Below are positions 11,626 through 20,462 of a stretch of 64,000 nt of DNA, piece after piece. The notes below the pieces were generated by a model. That model had not been told where the DNA came from. It was given only the letters and a program-made list of their open reading frames with translations, and ran no database searches. Origin of the DNA: Malus domestica. Taxonomy: Eukaryota > Streptophyta > Magnoliopsida > Rosales > Rosaceae. The position numbers and the translations under genes were made by a program. The first letter of the stretch is position 1. The number at the start of each line of letters is the position of its first letter. The DNA lies in NCBI RefSeq assembly GCF_042453785.1, contig NC_091674.1, positions 25,895,001 to 25,959,000 of the forward strand. The letters are read 5' to 3'.

Positions 11626-11789
11626 TTAATTTTTCAAACAAAACCATTAATTCACAACCTTTTTCTAGCTACCGCCCACTTTATTTAAGACAAACACACA
11701 CACACACATATATATAATTATATTTTAAAGACTACTTAGCTCAGATCTATAAGCCTTGCTTCTACAAGTTCTTGCTCTTGCTTTCCAAG

Positions 11790-12249
11790 ATGAGCAGTTT
11801 TCTGGCGAAGTTGGTTTTAGCTGTTGTAACGGTATATCTTCTTCTTGGTGTTTTTCCTGCAACTTCTTCATCAGTAGTACTTCTTCATGGTAATGTTATC
11901 TTCCTTCTGTGATCAGATCCGTATTTACATATTTACTTACTATGTTGGCTTGAATATATCAAAGTTTTCAGGGATCGAACTTTCTAGCTGTTAACATTTC
12001 TTGCTGTGATTTCATGTGGGTGAAGGCGCTGAGAAGAGTAGTTTATCGAGTGTTGACTGCAGAGGTGGCTGGAGAAAGATAATTTGGAGAAAAGAAGGTA
12101 GCTTTGGATGTCTAAGCAAGATTGTTAGCAAGAAAACTGTGCCCATCCGGCGTAGCCTGAGAAAAATCGTTACATCCTCTCCACCGTCACCCCTTAAAAA
12201 TCGACATAAATCACAGGGTGGCTATGCACCTCCTCCACTTATTGCATGA
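11790..12249 (+). CDS. Small secreted peptide precursor, subfamily 1, copy A
   Basis: Two exons, 11790-11889 and 12026-12249, with a phase-1 GT-AG intron give 107 residues. Exon 1 encodes a signal peptide (MSSFLAKLVLAVVTVYLLLG, then VFPATSS). Exon 2 encodes a basic region with two cysteines (VDCRGG and FGCLSK), the block VPIRRSLR, then SSPPSPLKN and a proline tail APPPLIA. RRSL matches the RRxL signature cut by plant site-1 protease (SBT6.1), so the C-terminal PPSP segment is inferred to be released outside the cell as a signalling peptide. The acceptor TGAAG is at the same place in all paralogues. The promoter carries a long-arm MITE at 11182-11625. The family is unrecognised; the gene looks intact. 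Confidence 0.75.
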
Positions 12250-12372
12250 TGATGGCTATCTACGCTTATAAATTTGTCTATGTTTGTTGATCATTCCTTT
12301 GAAATTTATTGTTTCAACTTGTTGCCTCATTGCAAGTCCAATATTTGGCTTTGACGTTGTTTGTCACCAACA

Positions 12373-12540
12373 AGCTCTTTGTGTTGAACCTTGGGAGTCG
12401 ATGGAAGATAGCTCCGTTGCTCTTACACGTACGGCTCGGGTGATATTCCTCCAAATCTCAAAGCTGGGAAGAAGATCATGCTGCCCTGTGCTTACATTAG
12501 GAAGTTTATTGGTGCTAATCCTTGTTTTTCATCTTTTTTC
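12373..12540 (+). pseudogene. Displaced 3' fragment of a methyltransferase-like gene
   Basis: The sequence CAAGCTCTTTGTGTTGAACC, then TTGGGAGTCGAT and GAAGATAGCTCC, matches the region around 8570-8620 of the methyltransferase pseudogene. Here it continues past that copy into GDIPPNLKAGKKIMLPCAY in one frame. It lies directly behind the 3' flank of copy A (CTTGTTGCCTCATTGCAAGT). The parent 3' end is inferred; the reading frame is broken relative to the upstream part. Confidence 0.5.
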
Positions 12541-13080
12541 CTAATTGAATCAACATTGATGTATATCGGATTATTACAATATAAATTTATTGCAATGAGA
12601 AGTTTATTTTAGTGGTTGCAGTAGTAGGTTTGAGATGTATTGTTGGCCTGTGTCCTCATTATTATTTGATTATTAGCCAGGTAATTCAAGTGGAAGAATA
12701 CATCTCAAAATATATAACTTGTATTCTTCAATGGTTTTATACCCAATTTTGACGATGAATTTTGGATTTATCCACCTTCATATTGCGTATATTTTTTTTT
12801 TGAATAAAACAATGATGCACATTATCTTGATCAACTGACATAATTTAAGCATGTAATATAATTATTTTCACACGTCTTACTTTTCCCTTGTAAAGTTTCA
12901 AGATAGAGAGACAACGAGACTCCTTATTGAAAAAGGTGACAAAAGCAAAATTTTCAAAATCGGCTGCTCTATTCATCATAAAGCCTTTAGACCAACATTT
13001 CTGCCCATCTCCTACCACATTGTCAACTTGGGTTTTCTCTTTGTGCCAATTTGGTTTATATATTATATATTATATTAGAT
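12541..13080. other. Spacer between copies A and B
   Basis: AT-rich DNA with no recognisable gene or repeat. Confidence 0.4.
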
Positions 13081-13108
13081 AATATAACTCAAGAAATTAA
13101 ACAGAGAC

Positions 13109-13117
13109 TCTATAAAT
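13109..13117 (+). promoter_or_regulatory. TATA box of copy B
   Basis: CTATAAATC lies about 75 bp upstream of the copy B start codon. The same CTATAAAT string at a similar distance precedes copies D, H and K, which supports it as the core promoter of this family. Confidence 0.55.
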
Positions 13118-13186
13118 CTGGCTTTCAGGGTTCTCACTAGTATGTATTCACACTGAAGTCTAGCTTCTGCAAGTTCTTGTTCTTCC

Positions 13187-13653
13187 ATGATGGGCAGTTT
13201 TCTTGCAAAGTTGGTTTTAGCCCTAGTAGCAGTACATCTTCTTGTGTGTGTTCTCCCTGCAACTTCTACATTACTCCCTCACGGTAAATATAAAAACTCA
13301 AAGCACGACATCATTCAGTTTTACGATTTACCATTTACTGATATTGCATATTGCATTACATGCGTTGTATAGATATAGTTGGATTTTTACTCGATCACTG
13401 TAGCTTATCATATTTTCGAGGATCACACTTTCTCGGTATTAACCTAACAACATTCCTTGATTGGTGTAAATTCTTGTGGCTGAAGGTAGAAAGGAGAGTT
13501 TGTTACATGCTGGGTGCAGAGATGGCTTGAGGAAGATAATTGGAAGAAATCCTGGCTGCAGTCTAAAGAACAATGGTTTCCTCGCCGCCTGCACCGGCTA
13601 AAGGTCAACGATCATCGATGGGTCATTCTACACCTCCTCCTATTGCTAAATGA
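13187..13653 (+). pseudogene. Small secreted peptide precursor, copy B, truncated by a deletion-frameshift
   Basis: Exon 1 (13187-13283) encodes a good signal peptide (MMGSFLAKLVLALVAVHLL) and ends in the usual phase-1 donor. Exon 2 starts at 13486 and reads GRKESLLHAGCRDGLRKII with the family pattern. After NPGCSLKNNG it loses the RRSLR block and shifts frame, ending at 13599-13601 as a 70-residue product. The expected tail survives in another frame as SSPPAPAKGQRSS...TPPPIAK with a stop at 13651-13653. So the inferred cleavage site is gone and the mature peptide is out of frame. A product lacking the peptide could still be secreted. Confidence 0.6.
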
Positions 13654-13795
13654 TTGCTCTCTTCTTTTACCTGTTATATGGATATAGGCCATTCCCAAGA
13701 GAAGTGATAGTGTTTCAACTGTGCTGCCTCATTTGCAAGTACACTTGGCCTGGGGGGTCTTTTTTCAATTCTACAGAAAATCTGTTGTTGCTCTG

Positions 13796-13796
<1 letters not shown>

Positions 13797-13835
<39 letters not shown>

Positions 13836-13836
13836 T
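13797..13836. repeat. (TTA)n microsatellite
   Basis: About twelve TTA units occur in the 3' flank of copy B. The poly-Asn open frame on the minus strand here is an artefact of this repeat. Confidence 0.9.
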
Positions 13837-14059
13837 ATCCAGTTGCTCTGATCTAAATATCTGAACCTTTCCGTTTCAAAAAAGAAAAAAAAAATCCTAA
13901 AATCTGAACTGTTAGAACAATCAAATGTCAAGTGTATAATATATAACAATTATACAGTTTATCTTGAATAGAAATTTCACAAATATACGATATATCTTAC
14001 AATATGAACAATTTAATGAATTTGAATAACAAATCACAAAAAACAAAAAAACACTGACT

Positions 14060-15343
14060 TGTTTTCGGAAGATAGATACTTGCAGAGCAATCTCCTAAGA
14101 CAGAAATACGTCCCTACACCGGTGTAGTAGTTCAAAGGACGTCTATCTTGCAGGATACAACTATCTAATCCAAGTTCTTGCACACGAACTTGGATTCTTG
14201 ACGAATTAGTAGTGTTGTTCTCTATAAGGAATAAAAGGAGTGATTGAATTGATGTATTTCGTTTCTGAGCGGACTGCCATAAATTAAAAACGGACGTAAC
14301 TGTTCACTTAGTTTTATCCTTTCGGAAAAACTGAATCCAAAAATTAAAAACAAAAAATTAAACTGAATCCAAGGCCCATCTTTGACATTTAATATATACA
14401 CCTAAACCTCCATTTATAAGGCCCAATGTCCATAGCTTGGGCCCAATTCATTTTAAACCATAAGTGAGTTAAACCACTTATAAAGAGGTGTTTAACAATT
14501 TGTTTGGGCGATGTGGGACTGAGTCCCACACTCACAAGTTCCAACAATACCCCACATTTTCTATTCAAACGCTAGCAATACCCCACATTTGAATAGAAAA
14601 TAAGATACTAACTAAATTAGTAACATCGTTTCAAAGAACTGAGATATGATATGCATCGGGATAGGTGTCTTTTGGACTTGAACCTTCTCTAGTGAGTACT
14701 TATCAGATTTACCTAATGAAGCAGTGAATTTAATATCTTGAACTGATCATTGTAAGTAGTAAATCGAAACAAGAAGTATCACACATATCACAGCTTGACA
14801 CACGTCAATTCATACGGTTGTGTTCATTTTGGTCCTAAACATATCCTGATTTCATGAGACATTTAGAGAATTGTAGCCATATCAAATCTCAAAGATGCGA
14901 CCCCACATCAATCTCATATAGGTAATGCTAACTAAGAATAACCTGTTCTATTCATCTCAACTATAAGATGTTAGCATTATTAAGAATAATGATTCACCCT
15001 TTACGTCTTACAGGTAACACACTGTTTGCCATCATAGGAATAAGTAAGGATTGTGTGTTTCTTACCTTGAGTTTTCCTCAACTAGTTTGCCTATTGAACC
15101 TAGACCATTGGATCTCCAATTAGCTAGGTTAGGTTTCCGTCAAGTTATAACTCATTGAGTTGGCTTTAAACCCATTCCCCTCGATGTAAATGCTACTTGA
15201 TCCTTGGATAGGCCTTTTGTCAAAGGATCGGCAATATTCTCCTTTGATTTAATATAGTCAATGGAGATAGTTCCATTCTTGAGTAGCTGTCTAATGGTTT
15301 TATGTCGTCGCCTTATATGTCTTGACTTTCCATTATATTCAGT
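14060..15343 (-). mobile_element. 3' end of a Copia retrotransposon (LTR, PPT and RNase H tail)
   Basis: Read on the minus strand, a 60-codon open frame (15341 down to a TGA at 15152-15154) encodes the Copia RNase H tail (KSRHIRRRH, IDYIKSKENIADPLTKGL, TSRGMGLKPTQ). After about 600 bases comes a purine-rich AAAATGTGGGGTAT tract and an LTR that begins TGTTGGAACTTGTG and ends CCGAAAACA (plus-strand 14060-14546, 487 bp). The upstream pol, gag and 5' LTR are missing, so this is a truncated copy. Confidence 0.75.
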
Positions 15344-16230
15344 ACCATGAGTTTTTCGTTAAAGTTCTCTACTTTTATTTACGGCCTCCGGAACTCCATT
15401 TTGATCTTATTTTGTCATCTGTAATTCAAAAGTCACTCTCACAACTTTACTTCCTGACACTAAAAATTCGTTCCACTTTGATTTGTAGACTCTATTTTCT
15501 CTCTAAAACTTATAGGTTGCCTCCTAAAATATATGTGGGACCCAACACCTAACCAGACTATGCCACATATACAATAAATTTAATTATAAATCTCCATTAT
15601 GCATTAACATTCAACAATAAGAGAATATTAAGTTTAATGAAAATTGAAGGGATGAAAAAATCAAAAAGAAATTTATTAGCCTTGCGCACCCAAATCAAAT
15701 TTACATAAGAAATTAACATATCTAAGCAATGTGGAACGAATTTTGAGTTTTATAAAAACGACTTTTAAGTTTTATGGGTAAAATAAAGCAAACTTTGAGT
15801 TTTGAAGAGTAAAGTGGTGACTTTTGCGTTACAAGGAGCAAAGTGAGATTAAATCAAGTTCCATGGGGTGTAACTAAAAACAAGCCTAAAAGAAAATTTT
15901 ATAGATATGTGAGGATTTTTTTTTTTTTTGTACAAGACACGTAATAAGTTGAGAAACTCACTTGTACTCATGAACTTAGATCTCATTTATTGACATGATT
16001 AATTGATATCGTTACCAGTGTAGATCATTTCAAGCCGACTTTAGGTTTTTTATCACAAATTAGTTAATACCTTTGATTTTAGGTTTGATGTCCTAAAAAT
16101 TGATAATCCAAAACTTAAAAATGAACCTCTAAAACCACCATTCTATACCCTAAAATAATCAATCATATCGAGTTATCAACAAATTAGATCAAAGGTGGAG
16201 AAAATTAAATACAAAATAGGTTTTTCCGAC
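15344..16230. other. Intergenic stretch and distal flank of copy C
   Basis: No gene is seen at 15344-15930. From about 15935 the sequence (GAACTTAGATCTCATTTATTGACATG region, GATCATTTCAAGC, TTTAGGTTTGATGTCCTAAA) recurs upstream of copies D/E (17330-17960) and F (24775-25010). It therefore forms the distal part of the duplicated module. Confidence 0.5.
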
Positions 16231-16328
16231 ATTTCCTTCTATAAAACAGAAATCACATATCTTGCATGAAGTATTTCTCTAAAATACAAAAGCAGCATAT
16301 GAATTGAATCTAGACAATGAAGCTTCCA

Positions 16329-16329
16329 A

Positions 16330-16381
<52 letters not shown>
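16329..16381. repeat. (AT)n expansion in the copy C upstream region
   Basis: About 26 AT units sit where copies F and G have only AATATATATAACC. This is an expansion of a short ancestral motif in the duplicated promoter. Confidence 0.85.
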
Positions 16382-16800
16382 CACTACTTGCAGCTTCTTC
16401 ATCAAAAGCTAAAGTTATCAGAATTGTCACACAAATGGTATAGTTTTTGTCGGTTCAGTTGTGCAAGTTGTATTTTAAATTTAAGTAAAAAATCCAAAGT
16501 CAAATTGTGTCACTATATGGTGACTGATATTGCCTTCCTAGAAAGCAACGGGAGTAGTAAACGTGTGTGAAAAGTAGATGTCAACTCCATAATCTCTAAA
16601 CATAAACCTTAAACAATGCAATTTGTACCAAATTTTCATTAAATTAGGCAGAAAAACATTAATTATAATACATTTCAATGTCATTTCGCAATAAGTCTGC
16701 TTGCTTTCAGGGTTTTCAATCTCCTTGAGGTCACCAGATTCGCTACGAATAATTTCATACTGCAGGCTTCAGCAAGTTCTTGTTCCTGCAATTTACAAAG
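16382..16800 (+). promoter_or_regulatory. Conserved subfamily-1 upstream region (copy C)
   Basis: This 0.4-kb block (from GCAGCTTCTTC through GTCACTATATGGTGACTGA, GCCTTCCTAGAAAGCAACGG and TTCTTGTTCCTGCAA to the ATG) is repeated before E (18145-18559) and G (41260-41670). It is repeated with a deletion before F (25140-25418) and partly before A. The palindrome GTCACTATATGGTGAC inside it is kept in C, E and G. Confidence 0.6.
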
Positions 16801-16908
16801 ATGAGCGGTTTTCTAGCAAAGTTGGTTTTAGTTGTTGCAGCATTGTATCTTCTTCTCGGTGTTTTCCTTAAAAACCATCCACAATATAAGGATAAAGATG
16901 ATGAGTAA
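16801..16908 (+). pseudogene. Small secreted peptide precursor, copy C, exon 1 fused to downstream flank
   Basis: The frame starts like its paralogues (MSGFLAKLVLVVAALYLLLG, then VF) but after GTGTTTTCC continues with LKNHPQYKDKDDE and stops at 16906-16908, for 35 residues. The sequence after the junction matches the intergenic DNA that follows E and precedes H (CATCCACAA...AAGGAT...GATGAG). A deletion has therefore removed the end of exon 1, the intron and all of exon 2. A 35-residue product made only of a hydrophobic leader and an acidic tail is formally possible. Confidence 0.7.
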
Positions 16909-17133
16909 TGTATATTCATTCGCGTTTCTGATGATCAAAACTCTCATTTAATAGTCTAAATATTTTATCAGAGAGAAGATGTAAAGAAACTTCCATTAAT
17001 TCTCTTTTAAAGATAGCTAGTTTTAAGTTGCAAATTTCAATGTGAAAGCACTTACCAAGGGGTAGAAATTGTGGGCTATGGGGGACTAAAAAAGTCCAAG
17101 GTTGAAGTCTAATTTTTGAATAGGAAGAAGTAG

Positions 17134-17142
17134 TCTATAAAT
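17134..17142 (+). promoter_or_regulatory. TATA box of copy D
   Basis: TCTATAAAT lies about 70 bp upstream of the degraded start of copy D and matches the strings before H and K. Confidence 0.5.
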
Positions 17143-17207
17143 CTTACTTCTCGTTCACTTCATCTCAATATGTTGTGGATTTTCTAAGTTAATTGTTTCT
17201 GCTTCCG

Positions 17208-17307
17208 GTGAAGATTTGTTTCCCGGCAAAGTTGGTGGTAATTGTTGCATTAGTTTTGTTGTTTCTTTTGGCCCATTTCCGAACAACTTGTGCATTACTT
17301 GCTCATG
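17208..17307 (+). pseudogene. Subfamily-2 peptide gene, copy D, exon 1 relic
   Basis: Exon 1 is open for 33 codons (ICFPAKLVVIVALVLLFLLA, then HFRTTCALLAH) and ends in the phase-1 donor CATG/GTACTT as in copy H. The expected ATG is GTG (17208-17210), because the ATGATGAAG context of H is shortened to GTGAAG. No exon 2 follows; from about 17330 the distal flank of the next module (copy E) begins. It pairs with C just as H pairs with F. Confidence 0.65.
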
Positions 17308-17462
17308 GTACTTAACATATTAGTTGAAAAACTTCACTTGTACTCTTGAACTTTGATTTCAATTTATTGACATGATTATTTGATCTCTGTACCGGTGTAG
17401 ATCATTTCAAGCTTGGGGTTTAGGTTTTTAGTCTCATACTAGTTAATACCTTTGACTTTAGG

Positions 17463-17870
17463 CAGTGACGGAGTCATGATTTTATGTGGGGGAGGGCCTC
17501 TCACATACATAGGTAATTTGAACTCAGAACATGAGGAAATTAAAGTAATTTGCATAAAAATTAGAAGACCCTAACTTCAATAGAGCAACCTAACATTGCA
17601 AATATGAGGTAAAGAGTAAGCAAGAAAAATTTTAAAATATAAGTTAAAGCAAATTAAAGAAAAGTTGATAGAATAAGGAAGGGAAGTGAAGATTGCACTG
17701 CAATAAGAGGAATGGAGAGAAATGAGGCTGGCTTGGAACCGAAAAAAGTTTGGATTGAGAACACACTCGAATTTTAAGAGTATTAAACTAATATGCAGTT
17801 GAAGCATTATAATAGTAGCAAGAAAACAAAAGGTAGGATGGGTTAGGGTCCCTTAGTGGCTCCGCCACTG
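17463..17870. mobile_element. hAT-type non-autonomous transposon upstream of copy E
   Basis: The ends CAGTGACGGAGTCA and the reverse complement CAGTGGCGGAGCCA form terminal inverted repeats. The insert is flanked by an exact 8-bp duplication ACTTTAGG (17455-17462 and 17871-17878). The uninterrupted target is seen in the equivalent flank of copy C (about 16075-16095). An 8-bp duplication with CAGTGGCGGAG ends fits the hAT superfamily. The open frame inside on the minus strand has no transposase likeness. Confidence 0.88.
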
Positions 17871-18559
17871 ACTTTAGGTTTGATGTCCTAAAAATTGATA
17901 CTCAAAACCTAAAAATGAATCTCTAAAAGCACTATTCTATATCCTAAAATTATCAATCATATCAACAAACGGGATCAAAGTTGGAAAAAATTAAATACAA
18001 AAGAGGCTAATTTTCCAGACGTGTCGGTCTTTGAAAAAGAATTTACACATCTTGCACAAAGTATTTCTCTTAAAATACAAGAGAGCTGCATATGAATTGG
18101 TTCTAGACAATAAAGCTTTCGAGAACAATATATATAATTAACCACCTGCAGCTTCTTCGTCAAAAGCTAAGGTTATCAGAATTGTCACACAAATGGGCTG
18201 GTTTTCGTCCTTTCAGTTGTGCCAGTTGTATTTAAATTTAAGTCAAAAATCCAAAGTCAAATTGTGTCACTATATGGTGACTGACATTGCCTTCCTAGAA
18301 AGCAACGGGAGTAGTAAACGTTTGTGAAAGTAGCTGTCAACTCCATAATCTTAAACATAAACCTTAAACAATGCAATTTGCACCAAATTCTCAATAAATT
18401 AAGCTAAAAAACATTAATTATAATATATTTCAGTGTCATTTCGCAATAAGTCTGCTTGCCTTCAGGGTCTTCAATCTCCTTAAATAGGATCACTAGATTC
18501 GCTACAAATAAGTTCATACTGAAGGCTTCATCAAGTTCTTGTTCCTGCAATTTACAAAG

Positions 18560-18986
18560 ATGAGCAGTTTTCTAGCAAAGTTGGTTTTAGTCGTTGCAGC
18601 ATTGTATCTTCTTCTCGGTGTTTTTCCTGCAACTTCTTCATCACTTCCTCATGGTAATGATGTTTTTCTTGTTGGCGTTTTTCAGCTTTAATATAAGTTT
18701 TCAAGGATAATTTCTTGCAACTGACAATTTTCTTTCTTGCTGCGATTTTCTTGTGGCTGAAGTCAACGAGAAGAATACTTTATCGCAGGTTGACTGTGGA
18801 GATGGCTCGACAACGATGATTGGAAGAAAAGAAGGGAAGTTTGGTAGCCAAAGTGAGATTGTTAGCAAGAAAACTGTGCCCGTCCGGCGCAGCCTAAGAT
18901 TAATCCTTAAGTCGTCGCCGCCTTCACCCGTTAAAAACCCAACAAAGTCACAGGCAGGCACTGCACCTCCTCCACTTCTTATATGA
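18560..18986 (+). CDS. Small secreted peptide precursor, subfamily 1, copy E
   Basis: Exons 18560-18653 and 18763-18986 with a phase-1 intron give 105 residues. The signal peptide (MSSFLAKLVLVVAALYLLLG, VFPATSSS) is followed by VNEKNTLSQVDCGDG, a basic stretch, VPVRRSLRLILK and SSPPSPVKN, ending TAPPPLLI. The second family cysteine is replaced by serine (FGSQSE), so any disulfide between the two cysteines is not possible here. RRSL is kept as the inferred site-1 protease signature. The 0.4-kb promoter is shared with C and G. A hAT MITE lies at 17463-17870 and a second element just after the stop (19009-19448). It looks intact. Confidence 0.78.
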
Positions 18987-19008
18987 TAATGGCTATATAT
19001 GTTTATAG

Positions 19009-19448
19009 TCAGTTTTCTTAAAAGCACCGGTTAGGCGGTTGGGCACGATCACCGTAGTACATAAGCATTTAAAAAATAAAAAATAACGTCTAAACCTACT
19101 TTAGACATCCGTCTAGATCTGCTTAGATCACGACTGTCACTTAGATATAAATTTTATCTTTCATTTTGCATTTTATTTTCTAATAAATTGTAAGAGACTT
19201 ATATGATAGCTAGTTGGATTAACACTCACTATATGCTTCTCCCCATATTTTCAATATGTTCTGTTATTTAAAATTTACATGTCATTCTATTTTGCAATTT
19301 ATATATTACAAGACAATTATGTATTTTTTTTTTAAATTTAGTAGACATTTATTCATATGTTTTAATAAATTTTGTTAAAATTAGGTCTCACCTATACGCT
19401 TAGGCGCTAGACTCTACCTGTTGCCCGATTAGTGCCGAATAGAACTTT
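19009..19448. mobile_element. hAT-like MITE with CCTAGGCG-type ends, downstream of copy E
   Basis: The insert is bracketed by an 8-bp duplication GTTTATAG (19001-19008 and 19449-19456). Its ends are rich in TTAGGCG/CGCTTAGGCG strings and the core is AT-rich. A related element sits at the same point after copy G (42125-42478), and a freestanding one at 40488-40990. Copy F has no insert there. Confidence 0.7.
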
Positions 19449-19666
19449 GTTTATAGTATTGTACCTGTGGAAGATTTATCATTCTTAGGTAGTTAGTGTT
19501 TCAACTTTTTGCCTCATTTGCAAGTCCATTCGGCTTTTAGACCATTCTGCAAGCCACTTACTCGATTTATACTTCCAAGCATGTCAATGTGCATGTTTGA
19601 CTAATTTTCAAGCATACAATCCACTTATCTCTGGAATTTCTATACAAGGAACTCAAAAGACCGGAT

Positions 19667-19760
19667 TGTGTGTGTGTAGCTTAGTGGTTGATAGCATTCT
19701 TTCATGTATCTGAGGTCCTGAGCGCAAGTTGCATTTTCTCGTTATCACTTGTATTAAACA
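19667..19760 (+). repeat. tRNA-like SINE head, copy 1
   Basis: GTGTAGCTTAGTGGTTGATA resembles a tRNA box A region and is followed by a degraded box B (GAGCGCAAGTT). A better kept copy lies in the equivalent place after copy F (26262-26350). It is likely a tRNA-derived SINE relic, not a functional tRNA. Confidence 0.45.
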
Positions 19761-19914
19761 CAAAAAAAGGAAATGACTTTTACACACTCTTTTTGTTGTA
19801 GCTGTTAAATTAAACAATTAAAGTAAAATTAACTGTCAAGATTAATAGAGAATGCACAAAGTTAAAAAGAGTATTGAAATCAACAAAAAAAAAAAACCGA
19901 ATAAGACAAACCCA

Positions 19915-20460
19915 CCAACCATCCACAAGATAAGGATGAAGAGATGATGAGTCCATCCACAAGGTAAGGATGAAGAGATGATGAGTAATGTATATTCATT
20001 CGTGTTTCTGATGATCAAAACTCTCATTTAATAGTCTAAATATTTTATCCGAGGGAAGATGAAATGAAACTTCCACTAATTATCTTTTAGAGGTAGTTTT
20101 AAGTTGCAAATTTCAATGTGAAAGCACTTACGAAGGGGAAGAAATTGTAAGCTATGGGGGACTAAAAAAGTCCAAGGTTATTAGTCTATTTTTTTGTTAA
20201 ATTTAGGCAGAAGTATATCATTTTTTTTCGGAACACAAATGATATTATCTACACTAAAGGGATGGGATGGGTTGAGTCTCACAATGGACTAGCAATAATG
20301 TGGTTCAAATTCGTCTTTAACGAGAATCGAACCTAAGATCTCTCACTTATAAGTGCAGAGGAATACCGCTAGACCGAAGTACTAATTTTTAAAAACTTTC
20401 TCCTTCACTTCATCTCAATATGTTGAAGATTTTCTAAGTTTAATGTTTCTGCTTCCGATC
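19915..20460 (+). promoter_or_regulatory. Relic subfamily-2 promoter after copy E
   Basis: A 35-bp direct duplication (CCATCCACAAG...GATGATGAGT) at 19919-19987 leads into DNA matching the promoters of D and H (TCTCATTTAATAGTCTAAAT, GTGAAAGCACTTAC, TATGGGGGACTAAAAAAGTC). It ends with ATGTTTCTGCTTCCGAT at about 20440-20459, exactly where the coding exon should start. The gene itself is absent. A SINE (20221-20392) interrupts the promoter. Confidence 0.6.
20221..20392 (-). repeat. Au-like SINE
   Basis: On the minus strand the head reads GGTCTAGCGGTATTCCTCTG, then TAAGTGAGAGATCTTAGG with box B GGTTCGATTC, then AATTTGAACCACATTATTGC and TGAGACTCAACCC. This is the most complete of the three copies in the window. 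Confidence 0.65.
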
Positions 20461-20462
20461 AA

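Noticed and set aside
11790-12249. Assignment of the peptide family to IDA or PIP
   Set aside because: PPSPx(K/R)N resembles the IDA PPSxPSxRHN end only loosely; the motif does not sit at the extreme C-terminus and the PIP SGPSP signature is absent.
13674-13949. Minus-strand frame with a poly-Asn tract
   Set aside because: It is created by the (TTA)n microsatellite.
16239-16430. Minus-strand frame with alternating Ile-Tyr
   Set aside because: It is an artefact of the (AT)n expansion.
17577-17807. 76-codon minus-strand frame as a possible transposase
   Set aside because: It lies inside a 408-bp hAT MITE and has no transposase features.
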